This document shows positions 29,308 through 37,092 of a DNA stretch of 64,000 nucleotides, one piece after another (the stretch's first letter is position 1; each line of letters opens with the position of its first letter). Origin of the DNA: Microbacterium abyssi. GTDB taxonomy: Bacteria; Actinomycetota; Actinomycetes; Actinomycetales; Microbacteriaceae. The notes under the pieces were generated by a model that was given only the letters and a program-made list of their open reading frames with translations, was not told the origin of the DNA and ran no database searches. The position numbers and the translations under genes were made by a program. The stretch lies in the NCBI RefSeq assembly GCF_015277895.1, contig NZ_CP063815.1:496001-560000 (forward strand), read 5' to 3'.

Positions 29308-30477
29308 TTATGCGCCCCAGCCGGCCTGGACGCCGCCGACCCGCTCCGCGGCGATCATCTGCTGGTATCCGGATGCCGCGTACGCGGCCATCGGGTCTGC
29401 AGCGAGGCCGCGCGACTCGCGCCACTCGGCCAGTGCCGGGCGCACGTCGGTGTAGAAGGCGTCCATGAACACGGCGTTGGCCGCGAGAACGTCGCCCGAG
29501 CGCTGGGCTGCGGTGAGAGCATCCTTGTCGACCAGCAGCGCACGCGCGGTCATCTCCTGGACGTTCAGCACCGAGCGGATCTGGCCGGGGATCTTGTCCT
29601 CGACGTTGTGGCACTGGTCGAGCATGAACGCCACGTCGGGGTTGTTGAGGCCGCCGCCGCGGACGACCTCGAACAGGATGCGGAACAGCTGGAACGGGTC
29701 AGCGGCGCCCACGATCAGGTCGTCGTCGGCGTAGAAGCGCGAGTTGAAGTCGAACGAGCCGAGCTTGCCCAGGCGCAGCAGCTGCATGACGATGAACTCG
29801 ATGTTCGTGCCGGGGGCGTGGTGGCCGGTGTCCAGGCACACCATCGCCTTGTCGCCGAGTGCGCTGACCTGGGCGTAGGAGGTTCCCCAGTCCGGAACGT
29901 CGGTGTGGTAGAACGCCGGCTCGAAGAACTTGTACTCGAGCACGAGGCGCTGGTCGTCGCCGAGGCGCGCATAGATCTTCTGCAGCGACTCCTGCAGACG
30001 GTCCTGACGGCCGCGCAGATCGGCCTGGCCGGGGTAGTTGGAGCCCTCGGCGAGCCAGATCTTCAGGTCGCGCGAGCCTGTGGCATCCATCACGTCGATG
30101 CAGGCGAGGTGGTGGTCGATCGCCTTCTGGCGGATCGCGGCGTCCTCGTGGGTGAGGGCGCCGAACTTGTAGTCGTCGTCCTGGAAAGTGTTGGAGTTGA
30201 CGGTGCCGAGCGAGACGCCGTGATCCTCGGCGTGCTTGCGCAGGTCGTCGAAGTCGGCCATGTCCCACGGGATGTGGAGCGCCACGACCGGTGCCAGGGC
30301 GGTGTGCTTGTGCACCTGCGCGGCATCCGCGATCTTCTCGAACGGGTCGCGCGGCGTGCCGGGCGTGCCGAACACCTTGAAACGGGTGCCCGAGTTCCCG
30401 AATGCCCAGGAGGGGAGCTCGATGGACTGCTTCTCGAGTTCCGCGAGGATTTCGGGGGTGAGAATGCTCATGGTCAT
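29308..30477 (-). CDS. rhaI: L-rhamnose isomerase
   Basis: RhaI interconverts L-rhamnose and L-rhamnulose in the cytoplasm. The 389 residues match the actinobacterial/Pseudomonas RhaI class of TIM-barrel isomerases: metal-ligand candidates appear in LEYKFFEPAFYHTD (Glu near 177), CLDTGHHAPGTN (Asp/His near 214), and FDFNSRFYADDD (Asp near 244). Two possible starts are only two codons apart (MTM). The start overlaps the rhaM stop (ATGA). Confidence 0.92.
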   Translation of the reverse strand: MTMSILTPEILAELEKQSIELPSWAFGNSGTRFKVFGTPGTPRDPFEKIADAAQVHKHTALAPVVALHIPWDMADFDDLRKHAEDHGVSLGTVNSNTFQDDDYKFGALTHEDAAIRQKAIDHHLACIDVMDATGSRDLKIWLAEGSNYPGQADLRGRQDRLQESLQKIYARLGDDQRLVLEYKFFEPAFYHTDVPDWGTSYAQVSALGDKAMVCLDTGHHAPGTNIEFIVMQLLRLGKLGSFDFNSRFYADDDLIVGAADPFQLFRILFEVVRGGGLNNPDVAFMLDQCHNVEDKIPGQIRSVLNVQEMTARALLVDKDALTAAQRSGDVLAANAVFMDAFYTDVRPALAEWRESRGLAADPMAAYAASGYQQMIAAERVGGVQAGWGA

Positions 30478-30839
30478 TCGCTTTCGTCGTCGGATGCGGT
30501 GGCGGAGAGCTGCTCCGCGAGGTTGAAGACTTCGTTGAGAGGGGTGGCTGCCTGGTCGGGGCGACCGTCGAGGCCGACGAAGAAGCGGCTCATCTCGGCT
30601 TCCCAGCGCGTGGCTATCTCGGACTGCGCGAGGTACGCCTGAGCGGCCTCGTCGTCATCGGTCTCGTAGTAACCGATCAGGGTGCCGCCCTCTCCGAGGA
30701 AGAGGGAGTAGTTGCGTCGGCCGGCGGTAGCGATCTCGGCGAGCATCTCGGGCCAGACGGGGGAGTGCCACTCCAGGTACTCGTCCAGCAGGTCTGGTCG
30801 AACCTGCAGTTGGAAGCAGACGCGATGCGGTGTGGTCAT
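30474..30839 (-). CDS. rhaM: L-rhamnose mutarotase
   Basis: RhaM interconverts rhamnose anomers. The 121-residue protein has the short ferredoxin-like fold of the family with conserved HRVCFQLQVRPDLLDEYLEWH at the start and later YYETDDDEAAQAYLA; the His and Trp residues (HSPVWPEM, TRWEAEM) line the active site. ATG 30839 is chosen over a 21-codon upstream extension because family similarity begins at once and an operator lies 51 bp upstream. It is the first gene of the operon rhaM-rhaI-MFS-rhaD-rhaB. Confidence 0.9.
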   Translation of the reverse strand: MTTPHRVCFQLQVRPDLLDEYLEWHSPVWPEMLAEIATAGRRNYSLFLGEGGTLIGYYETDDDEAAQAYLAQSEIATRWEAEMSRFFVGLDGRPDQAATPLNEVFNLAEQLSATASDDESE

Positions 30840-30889
30840 CTTTGACGGACTCCTTGGCCGACGCGGATGCTGTGTGGCGGCATCCCTGG

Positions 30890-30901
30890 TGAATCGTTTC
30901 A
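30890..30901. promoter_or_regulatory. Probable operator of the rhamnose operon
   Basis: TGAATCGTTTCA is an imperfect inverted repeat with a CG centre, the form recognised by many LacI-family proteins. It lies 51 bp upstream of rhaM and about 100 bp upstream of the divergent LacI-type gene, the natural place for a shared operator. Confidence 0.6.
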
Positions 30902-31002
30902 AGGGTAGGCCGGGTCACGATCGCGCGCAAGTCGCGCCGGAGGCGTGAGCGGCGCGGTGGATGCCGTACACTCACGGTCAGCATGCAGTTGAGGAGGCCG
31001 CA

Positions 31003-32052
31003 GTGGCAGTGAGTGTGCGGGATGTCGCCGCCGCGGCATCCGTGTCTGTCGGCACGGTCTCGAACGTCCTGAACCAGCCCGACAAGGTCGCCGCGGTCAC
31101 CGTCGCGCGGGTGCAGGCCGCGATCGAGGAACTCGGGTTCGTCCGCAACGACGCTGCTCGCCAGCTCCGCGCCGGTAGGAGTCGCAGCATCGGCATGGTC
31201 GTGCTCGACGCGGGCAACCCGTTCTTCGCGGCTGTCGCGCGCGGAGCGGAGGCGCGGGCAGAGCAGGACGGGCTGTCGGTGCTGCTCGGCAACAGCGATG
31301 AGAACGCGGCTCGGGAGGGCACCTATCTGGACCTGTTTCGCGAACAGCGGGTCAACGGCGTGCTCCTCACGCCGGCGGCACTCGTCGAGGAGCCCTTGCT
31401 GCGGCTGAGGCGGGCCGGAATTCCGGTGGTGCTCGTCGACCATGAGAGCGAGGACGCCATCACCTGCTCGGTAGCCGTCGATGACGTCGAGGGCGGGTAC
31501 CTCGCGGCCGCGCATCTGCTGGAGCAGGGCCGGCGGAGGCTGCTGTTCCTCGGGGGCCCATCGTCGCTCGCGCAAGTCGCCCATCGCCTGGAGGGCGCAC
31601 GTCGCGCGGTGACCGACGTGCCGGATGCCGTGCTCGAAGTGGTCGAGATGCCCGCGCTGACCGTGCTGAACGGTCGCGCCGCGGGTGAGGCCATCGCCGA
31701 GCGGGCGCCGGAGACGCGGCCGGATGCGATCTTCGCGGCGAACGATCTGCTGGCGGTGGGCCTGCTGCAGGGGCTCTCGATCTTCGGTTCCGTCCGCGTC
31801 CCGGAGGACATCGCCCTGATCGGCTACGACGACATCGACTTCGCGGCCTCCACGGTGGTGCCGCTCAGCTCGATCCGTCAGCCCGCCGAGCTCATCGGGC
31901 GCACCGCAGTGGAGCTGCTGCTCAAATCGATCGATGACCCGGCTGGCGCGTACGAGCGCCGAGTGCGCTTCCGGCCGGAGCTCGTCGTGCGCGAATCCAC
32001 CGCCGGTTCCGGTGATTCGTTCGCAGCTGGCGCGAGCGGTTATGATGGCTGA
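31003..32052 (+). CDS. LacI-family regulator of rhamnose genes
   Basis: A 349-residue regulator with an N-terminal HTH (VRDVAAAASVSVGTVSNVLN, about 5-24) and a sugar-binding effector domain ending IRQPAELIGRTAVELLL. It is divergent from rhaM, so L-rhamnose or rhamnulose is the expected inducer. GTG 31003 is chosen because GAGGAGG lies five to twelve bases upstream; an ATG 14 codons earlier would place that ribosome-binding site in coding sequence. A -10-like TACACT is at 30967-30972. Confidence 0.9.
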   Translation: MAVSVRDVAAAASVSVGTVSNVLNQPDKVAAVTVARVQAAIEELGFVRNDAARQLRAGRSRSIGMVVLDAGNPFFAAVARGAEARAEQDGLSVLLGNSDENAAREGTYLDLFREQRVNGVLLTPAALVEEPLLRLRRAGIPVVLVDHESEDAITCSVAVDDVEGGYLAAAHLLEQGRRRLLFLGGPSSLAQVAHRLEGARRAVTDVPDAVLEVVEMPALTVLNGRAAGEAIAERAPETRPDAIFAANDLLAVGLLQGLSIFGSVRVPEDIALIGYDDIDFAASTVVPLSSIRQPAELIGRTAVELLLKSIDDPAGAYERRVRFRPELVVRESTAGSGDSFAAGASGYDG

Positions 32053-32082
32053 GTGCATCCGCGCGCATTGCGCCGGATGCCT

Positions 32083-32171
32083 GGAGACGTCGCATAGTCA
32101 GGCCTAGTGCACCACCCTGCTAAGGTGGAGTCCCCTCACGGGGACCGAGGGTTCAAATCCCTCCGTCTCCG
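32083..32171 (+). tRNA. tRNA-Ser (anticodon GCU), integration site
   Basis: The 89-nt sequence has acceptor arms GGAGACG and CGTCTCC, discriminator G, anticodon loop CTGCTAA (GCT, reads AGC/AGU) closed by CCACC/GGTGG, a long variable arm, and T-arm GAGGGTTCAAATCCCTC. CCA is not encoded. An integrase gene ends 22 bp downstream, the arrangement of an element integrated at the 3' end of a tRNA gene. A 14-bp near-copy of the T-arm (AGGGTTCAGATCCC, 13 of 14) lies at 32188-32201. Confidence 0.97.
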
Positions 32172-32192
32172 CAAAAAATCCCTGTTCAGGGT

Positions 32193-33344
32193 TCAGATCC
32201 CAAATCCTGGTGGATCGCTCGGGTCGCTCGGCGGGGCCGATTCTGGGCCCCAAGTGTACGTGGAGTGTACGCGATTTTGAGATTTGCTCTCCGCGGCCGC
32301 GAGCCGGTCCACGAAATCGCGGCGCTGCCCCTCGCCCAGTACGTGCGCGTATGTGGTGAGAACTGTCCTAGCCTCGTCGCCGAGATACTCTGCGACCTCG
32401 TTGATCGGCGTGCCCAGTCTCAGCCATGTTGAAGCGGCGAAGTGCCGAAGCGCGTGCCGGCGGAACCCGAGCGGAAACTTGCGTACCAGGTTGGCGGAGA
32501 ACTGTCCGCCGAGCTGGTTAGTGAAGACATAGCTGCTAGTTGATTTTCCGGCGGCGTGAGCGTGGAAGATCTCGATCGCTCGCGGGGATAACGGGATCGA
32601 TCGAGTGCCGCGCCAGGACTTTGGGGCCTTTTCCGCATACCCATCCGAGTGGGAACGTCCAACGTTGAGCTGTGTCAGCCCGTGCTCGCTGAGCCAGCTC
32701 ACGCGCGCGGCTCGTGCTTCACCCCACCGGATACCGGTGAGGGACATGAACTCGAAGACGTCGGCGATATCAGACCGTCGCTCGCGGAGCAGGGCCAGTG
32801 TGGACGCGACCTGCTGCGGCGTAGGGATCTCGCCGAGACTGAGCGTTCGCTGCGCGGCCGTGCCGAGCTCCGGGATCTTCTTCATCGTCCGGACAGGATG
32901 AGGCTGGCGAAGCAAATCATGTTCAGCGGCGTACGTGAACAGGGCGCTGAGCGTCGTCCGCGCTCGCGCGACTGTTGCCGGGGCCTTTCCTGATTGCAGC
33001 TCGGCAACCAGATGCTCACGGACGTCTTCCGACTGGATCGACGACACCGGTCGGACTAAGAGTCGCTTCGACAGCGCGGCGAGGTTGTGGTTGTCCGTGT
33101 CGATCGTGTGCGGATTGCCGCTCGCGCGTGCGCGCTGGAACATCGCCACCAGTTCGCCCAAGCTGATCGACTTCGTCGGCGGCAGCGGGCGACCGGTGGT
33201 AAGCAAGTGCTTCTGCTCTCGTTCCCATGCCTCGGCTTCGCTCTTTCGATGGAAGGTCTTGGTGACGACTTGGACATTTCCGACCTTGACCCGGGCGAGG
33301 TATCTCGTCTTGCCCGCACTCGTCTTTCGCGTTTCGACACTCAT
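32193..33344 (-). CDS. int: Tyrosine-type phage/ICE integrase
   Basis: A 383-residue site-specific recombinase. An N-terminal arm-binding domain (about 1-55) is followed by a SAM-like core-binding domain (about 60-150) and a catalytic domain. Catalytic residues are Arg206 (TGIRWGE), His297-x-x-Arg300 (RRHALRH) and Tyr332 (LTTYAHVLGE), so the enzyme looks intact. Its stop lies 22 bp from tRNA-Ser(GCU), its likely attachment gene. The start overlaps the excisionase-like gene (ATGA), so both are expressed together. Confidence 0.93.
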   Translation of the reverse strand: MSVETRKTSAGKTRYLARVKVGNVQVVTKTFHRKSEAEAWEREQKHLLTTGRPLPPTKSISLGELVAMFQRARASGNPHTIDTDNHNLAALSKRLLVRPVSSIQSEDVREHLVAELQSGKAPATVARARTTLSALFTYAAEHDLLRQPHPVRTMKKIPELGTAAQRTLSLGEIPTPQQVASTLALLRERRSDIADVFEFMSLTGIRWGEARAARVSWLSEHGLTQLNVGRSHSDGYAEKAPKSWRGTRSIPLSPRAIEIFHAHAAGKSTSSYVFTNQLGGQFSANLVRKFPLGFRRHALRHFAASTWLRLGTPINEVAEYLGDEARTVLTTYAHVLGEGQRRDFVDRLAAAESKSQNRVHSTYTWGPESAPPSDPSDPPGFGI

Positions 33345-33565
33345 GTCACGATGCCGGCGAGGCGCTCGACGTCGATCCGGCGATAGATGCGCTTGTGCTC
33401 AGTGATGTGCACTGGTGGCACGGGAGCTTTGCCATCGACGGCGAGGTGACGCAGCGTCGTGCGGTGGATGCCGAGGAGCAGTGCCGCTTCCTCTTCGGAA
33501 TAGAACAGCGGGGCGAGCGCCGTGGTAGGTGTGGCGTCTGTCTCGGTGAGTTGGGTGTTATCCAT
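33341..33565 (-). CDS. Excisionase-like helix-turn-helix protein
   Basis: A 74-residue protein with a MerR/AlpA-type winged-helix region: YSEEEAALLLGIHRTTLRHLA (in part, about 22-42) followed by a basic wing (HITEHKRIYRRIDVERL). Such small proteins next to integrases direct excision. It overlaps the integrase start and its own start overlaps the end of the upstream hypothetical gene by eight bases, forming a three-gene unit. Confidence 0.82.
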   Translation of the reverse strand: MDNTQLTETDATPTTALAPLFYSEEEAALLLGIHRTTLRHLAVDGKAPVPPVHITEHKRIYRRIDVERLAGIVT

Positions 33566-34148
33566 CTGCCTGGCGGCCGACGTTGTACGTCATGCCCTCC
33601 AGGCGTCCCGCGTCGCGGGCCTTCCTGATCCAGTCGGATGCCGTGCGGTGCGGGATATCGAGCTCGACCTGTACGGCACGAACGGGTGGTGTGCCAGAAA
33701 GTGCGGCGGCGCCGTAGAGGATCTCGATGACCTCCATGCGCTCGTCCTTCGTCCCGCGCTTCACTGCTGCGGCTGCCATCCAGGGCGGGATGATCCTGCC
33801 TTCCGTAGAGGTGAGATCCGCGATCGAGGTCCAGCCCGCGTCGGGCTCGTCAGTGATCCGTACGGCGATGCAGTGCGGGATCGCGGCCTGGAGGATCGCG
33901 ACGGACGCGGTGCGTCGCAGTGCCTGCTGATCGAAGTCGTCACGTGTCGCGCGGTTGATGATCGCGGTGACGATGTAACGGCCCTCGTTCGCGTTGTAAT
34001 GCGCCTCGATTGTTGTCTCCACGCCGGCGTCGTCGTCGGTGGTTGTAGCGACGAATGCGGGGGCTATGCGCAGCGCGGACCCGACGGGCTGCGTTGCGGA
34101 GTGCCACGTCATCGTCTTGCCCTCGAGATTGTTCACGTCGACCTTCAC
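33558..34148 (-). CDS. Hypothetical protein with C-terminal HTH-like region
   Basis: A 196-residue protein not recognised as a named family. The N-terminal two thirds is a mixed alpha/beta region without signature motifs. Residues about 140-190 (VIEILYGAAALSG, then VQVELDIPHRTASDWIRKAR) read like a sensory helix plus a DNA-binding helix-turn-helix. As first gene of the unit leading to excisionase and integrase it may control excision. ATG 34148 follows GGGGGTG. Confidence 0.65.
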   Translation of the reverse strand: MKVDVNNLEGKTMTWHSATQPVGSALRIAPAFVATTTDDDAGVETTIEAHYNANEGRYIVTAIINRATRDDFDQQALRRTASVAILQAAIPHCIAVRITDEPDAGWTSIADLTSTEGRIIPPWMAAAAVKRGTKDERMEVIEILYGAAALSGTPPVRAVQVELDIPHRTASDWIRKARDAGRLEGMTYNVGRQADG

Positions 34149-34214
34149 CCCCTTAGTTTGTCTTACCGCGCCGGAGATTCGCAGATCCTTCTTGCCAAGT
34201 GTACGACTAAGGCG

Positions 34215-34243
34215 TTTACTTGTGTCAATACCCAGTTTCTATT
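34215..34243 (+). promoter_or_regulatory. Candidate promoter of the parA operon
   Basis: TTTACT (34215-34220) and TCTATT (34238-34243) are each 4/6 matches to the -35 and -10 consensus with a 17-bp spacer, 20 bases before the parA ATG in the only AT-richer stretch of the intergenic region. Confidence 0.35.
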
Positions 34244-34263
34244 CGCAAGATGGGGCGGCAATC

Positions 34264-34932
34264 ATGACGGAACTGAGGATCATCTCTGCGGTGAACCAAA
34301 AGGGCGGGATGGGAAAGACAACGGTCACGATGCAACTTGCAGCTGCTCTGTCGCGCCGGCGCCGCGTACTCGTCGTCGACGTCGACCCCCAGCAGTCGAC
34401 GGTGTGGTGGGCGGAGAACGCCGACCGCCGCCTTCCGTTCGACTTCGCCGGCAGGCAACATCCGAATGTGTTGGCGCGGCTGGAGCATCTCTCTGGCGAC
34501 TACGACTTCGTGATCGTGGACACGCCCGGGAGCCTGGACGATCCGCGCACGCTCGATGTCGTCGTCGATGCGTCGCACCTCGTGATCGTGCCACTTGCGC
34601 CGGAACCACTCGCCGTCGAGCCGACGATGCGAACGATTGAGCGCGTGATCGAGCCCCGCGCTACCCGCTTCGAGGTGCTGCTCAATCGCATCGATCCTCG
34701 CGTGCGCGGCCAGCTGCACACGTGGACCCACCTGCTGGACGTCACGCTCGGCGTGCCCCGCTTCGACGCGTATCTCCGCCAGTACAAGACCCAGGCGGAT
34801 GCACCGGTGCTCGGCAGCCTCGTGACGACGGTTCGGGACAACCGAAGAACGCAGGGAGCGATCTGGGACGTGACCCGTCTCGGGTACGAGGTTACGGAGC
34901 GGCTCAGTCCGCAACTTCAAGGGGCGTGGTGA
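34264..34932 (+). CDS. parA: ParA-family partition ATPase
   Basis: A 222-residue Walker-type ATPase of the short ParA/Soj-like class used by plasmids and integrative elements. The deviant Walker A KGGMGKTT is at about 12-19, Walker A' (VDVDPQQST) near 39-47, and Walker B (FVIVDTPGS) near 82-90. There is no N-terminal HTH. ATG 34264 is chosen because the Walker A lies at the usual distance; longer starts add an unrelated leader. The small gene three bases downstream is in the expected place for its centromere-binding partner. Confidence 0.88.
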   Translation: MTELRIISAVNQKGGMGKTTVTMQLAAALSRRRRVLVVDVDPQQSTVWWAENADRRLPFDFAGRQHPNVLARLEHLSGDYDFVIVDTPGSLDDPRTLDVVVDASHLVIVPLAPEPLAVEPTMRTIERVIEPRATRFEVLLNRIDPRVRGQLHTWTHLLDVTLGVPRFDAYLRQYKTQADAPVLGSLVTTVRDNRRTQGAIWDVTRLGYEVTERLSPQLQGAW

Positions 34933-34935
34933 GCC

Positions 34936-35418
34936 ATGGCGCACGTGGACCTGGGTGCGAGGCTCACTGAGACGCGCGAGCGATTGCGACGTCAGGAGGG
35001 CGGACGGGAAGAGCCGACCGCGAAGTTCGCGCGTCTCACGCGGAAGGAGACGCGCGTTCGTGAGGACCAGTACGTCGATCTCTCACATCTGGCACGAGCC
35101 CTCATGCGAGACCGCGTCTCGCGCCGGGAACGGATCACCGAGAACACGCTGATCCGCGTCGCCATCGACCTGCTCCTCGCGCACCGTGATCAGCTTCGCG
35201 GCTCTGACGAGGGCGAGCTCCGCCGTTCGATGATGCCCGAAGTTCCGGAATTCCGGAGTTCGGCGGTTGCGGAGACTGGAACATCCGGCGTCCCGGACTC
35301 TCGAACGACGGATGCCCCAAACTCTCGACGTTCGGGCATCACAAACTCGCCGACTTTCGGACCTCGGAACTACGAGCCTCCGGAACCTGCCGGGTCCCGA
35401 TACGGGAGGCGATTATGA
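34936..35418 (+). CDS. Small ParA partner, probable DNA-binding protein
   Basis: A 160-residue basic protein. Residues about 25-90 (RLTRKETRVREDQYVDLSHL, then RITENTLIRVAIDLLLAHRD) have a basic segment and a helix-helix unit like a ribbon-helix-helix or ParB-like partner protein. The C-terminal 60 residues are a Ser/Thr/Pro/Arg-rich repeat-like tail. It begins three bases after parA and overlaps the next gene (ATGA), giving a three-gene operon. The partner role is inferred from position. Confidence 0.7.
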   Translation: MAHVDLGARLTETRERLRRQEGGREEPTAKFARLTRKETRVREDQYVDLSHLARALMRDRVSRRERITENTLIRVAIDLLLAHRDQLRGSDEGELRRSMMPEVPEFRSSAVAETGTSGVPDSRTTDAPNSRRSGITNSPTFGPRNYEPPEPAGSRYGRRL

Positions 35419-35669
35419 CGCAGGTCACCGTGTACTCGACCGGGCCCACGTGCCAGCGCTGCCGGCTCACGTGCCAGCGGCTCGACGCGCTCGGCATCCG
35501 GTACGACCTCGTGGACATCCACGATGAGCACAACGCCGCAGTCCGCAGGTTCCTGGTGGACGAGCTCGGATATCGTGAAGCGCCGATCGTCCAGGCGGGG
35601 GACTCGCGATGGGCCGGCTTCCGGCCGGATCTCATCGACGGCGTCGCTCGCGGGCTGGGCATCTCGTAG
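35415..35669 (+). CDS. Glutaredoxin-like (NrdH-type) protein
   Basis: An 84-residue thioredoxin-fold protein. The redox motif is Cys13-Gln-Arg-Cys16 in GPTCQRC, followed by REAPIVQAGDSRWAGFRPD (about 54-72), which holds the cis-Pro and the substrate loop typical of NrdH. Canonical NrdH has CVQC or CMQC, so this is a divergent member. It overlaps the ParA partner gene. NrdH supplies electrons to ribonucleotide reductase; no reductase gene is present here, so its use in the element is unclear. Confidence 0.82.
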   Translation: MTQVTVYSTGPTCQRCRLTCQRLDALGIRYDLVDIHDEHNAAVRRFLVDELGYREAPIVQAGDSRWAGFRPDLIDGVARGLGIS

Positions 35670-35724
35670 GTCCGAGACGAGAGTGAGAGGTGGGCAGCCC
35701 TGCCGGCTGCAAGAGGGTAGCGGA

Positions 35725-35756
35725 CGGCACCCCGCTCCGTGCCGCGCTTTCGCGGC
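35725..35756 (+). terminator. Overlapping alternative hairpins after the par operon
   Basis: CGGCAC (35725-35730) can pair with GTGCCG (35739-35744), while GCCGCG (35741-35746) can pair with CGCGGC (35751-35756) around a CTTT loop. The two hairpins share bases 35741-35744, so only one can form at a time. Position after the last gene fits a terminator. Confidence 0.45.
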
Positions 35757-35864
35757 ATATCCTCCCTCGCAGCGCTCAGTCCGGTATTCCACGACGCGGC
35801 ACTGCGCGGCGCACCGTCCACTAGGAGTCGGCAGCTATCCGGCCGGGGCAGGAGTGCGGTCAGC

Positions 35865-36860
35865 TCAGCGCGAGATCGATGTCCCCGGCGTAGATGGGGT
35901 GACGACCGGCGCTGCGACATCAGGCGAGTCGTGACGGTCAGCGCGCTGCCTGAGCGCTGCGAGGCTCGATCGCAGGGAGGCCAGCTGGATGGGCACGACC
36001 TCGGATTCCGGCGGCACTGGAAGGTCGGGCACGACCTCCCGGATTGCGATCTCGTGGAGCTCGATGAGCGATTCGAGAGCAGCATCGGGAAGCGTGTGGA
36101 GCGATCGGGCGTAGTCGGTCATGTGGCGCAACTCGCTCAGCCATTGCGTCGCCTCGAGAGCGGTCATTTTCTCAGAACTCGCGGTGCGGAACGCGGCGGA
36201 AGCGTTTGGCATCGCGGATGCGTCTGCGCGGTCGGCGTCGAGTATCGTCTGTCCTCGACGACCGATCACCGTGAGGCGGTCAACGGCCGAGCCAGCTGCG
36301 GATGCTGCAACAAGCGCGTCGACATCGGCTATGTGCCGATCGTGCTCCGCCGGCGTGACGATATGAGATGCCTGGCGTCGCTGCATTCGTCGCAAGCCTC
36401 GCGAGCTGGTTGAGAGCAGGCTCTCGTCTCGACGCGTCGCAACGACGACGAAGTGCACCTGATAGCCGGAGTCGGTGAACCGCTGCGCAACGGCAAGTGC
36501 AGTCTCCGGTGAGCGAAAGGCGCCGTCGAGCAGCAGTGAGTATCGGCTGGTTCGCGCGTGGGCAATGCATGCCTGTAACCACAAGGCTGTGGCCTGCGAC
36601 AGATCCTGCTGACCGACGGCAGAAGTGCGGAAGCCCGGGTCGAGGTAGCGCGGATGGAACGCTTGAAGCTCCTCACTCGAGACAGGGACGAGCTCACCAC
36701 GGTGCGCGCGGCGTAACTGCGCGATTGCTCGTCCGGCGCCCGCCCCCGGAGCTCCCGCGAGCATGACAAGCGTTGGATGTGGGCTGGGCTGGATGCCGCC
36801 GAACACCGATCCCAGAACGAGCGACTCGCGGGCGGCCATCGGCTCTTGCGCGTCAGTCAT
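35865..36860 (-). CDS. Zeta-toxin-like protein with altered P-loop
   Basis: A 331-residue protein with the zeta-toxin/PezT fold plan. Zeta toxins phosphorylate UDP-N-acetyl sugars and poison wall synthesis. The segments after the P-loop match: an EELQAFHPRY region (about 64-73), LLLDGAFRSPETALAVAQRF (about 110-129, usual IDGTFR type), and GYQVHFVVVATRRDESL. The P-loop reads LAGAPGAGAGR: at residues 42-43 the usual Lys-Ser/Thr is Ala-Gly, so ATP binding may be lost or rebuilt with Arg44. Its start overlaps the upstream small gene by eight bases, as in toxin-antitoxin pairs. Confidence 0.78.
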   Translation of the reverse strand: MTDAQEPMAARESLVLGSVFGGIQPSPHPTLVMLAGAPGAGAGRAIAQLRRAHRGELVPVSSEELQAFHPRYLDPGFRTSAVGQQDLSQATALWLQACIAHARTSRYSLLLDGAFRSPETALAVAQRFTDSGYQVHFVVVATRRDESLLSTSSRGLRRMQRRQASHIVTPAEHDRHIADVDALVAASAAGSAVDRLTVIGRRGQTILDADRADASAMPNASAAFRTASSEKMTALEATQWLSELRHMTDYARSLHTLPDAALESLIELHEIAIREVVPDLPVPPESEVVPIQLASLRSSLAALRQRADRHDSPDVAAPVVTPSTPGTSISR

Positions 36861-37092
36861 GCGAAGGCCCTGCTTCCTCGCGCAACTCAGCTAGTTTCAT
36901 GGCGACTTCGCCGCGATCGAAACCGTCGACATCGTTCAGCTCGGAGCGAAGCTGTGCGATCCGGTCGGCGATCTGCTCATCCTGACCGTCATCGGACGCG
37001 AGCAGATCCGCGACGGCAAGACGCGCCTCGTCGCGTAGGGCGTCGTAGAGCGCCGCATCATTCGCTCGCCAGAGCGAGGGGCGCTGGGGCAT
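36853..37092 (-). CDS. Putative antitoxin of the zeta-like toxin
   Basis: A 79-residue acidic, helical protein (many Asp/Glu/Leu/Arg heptad-like positions from 12 to 75). It is the upstream, overlapping gene of the zeta-like toxin, which is the place of an epsilon-type antitoxin. ATG 37092 follows GAGACGAGGAG. A longer in-frame extension to 37371 is Arg/Cys-rich and unlike protein-coding sequence, so it is rejected. Identity is by context; no antitoxin signature is recognised. Confidence 0.65.
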   Translation of the reverse strand: MPQRPSLWRANDAALYDALRDEARLAVADLLASDDGQDEQIADRIAQLRSELNDVDGFDRGEVAMKLAELREEAGPSHD

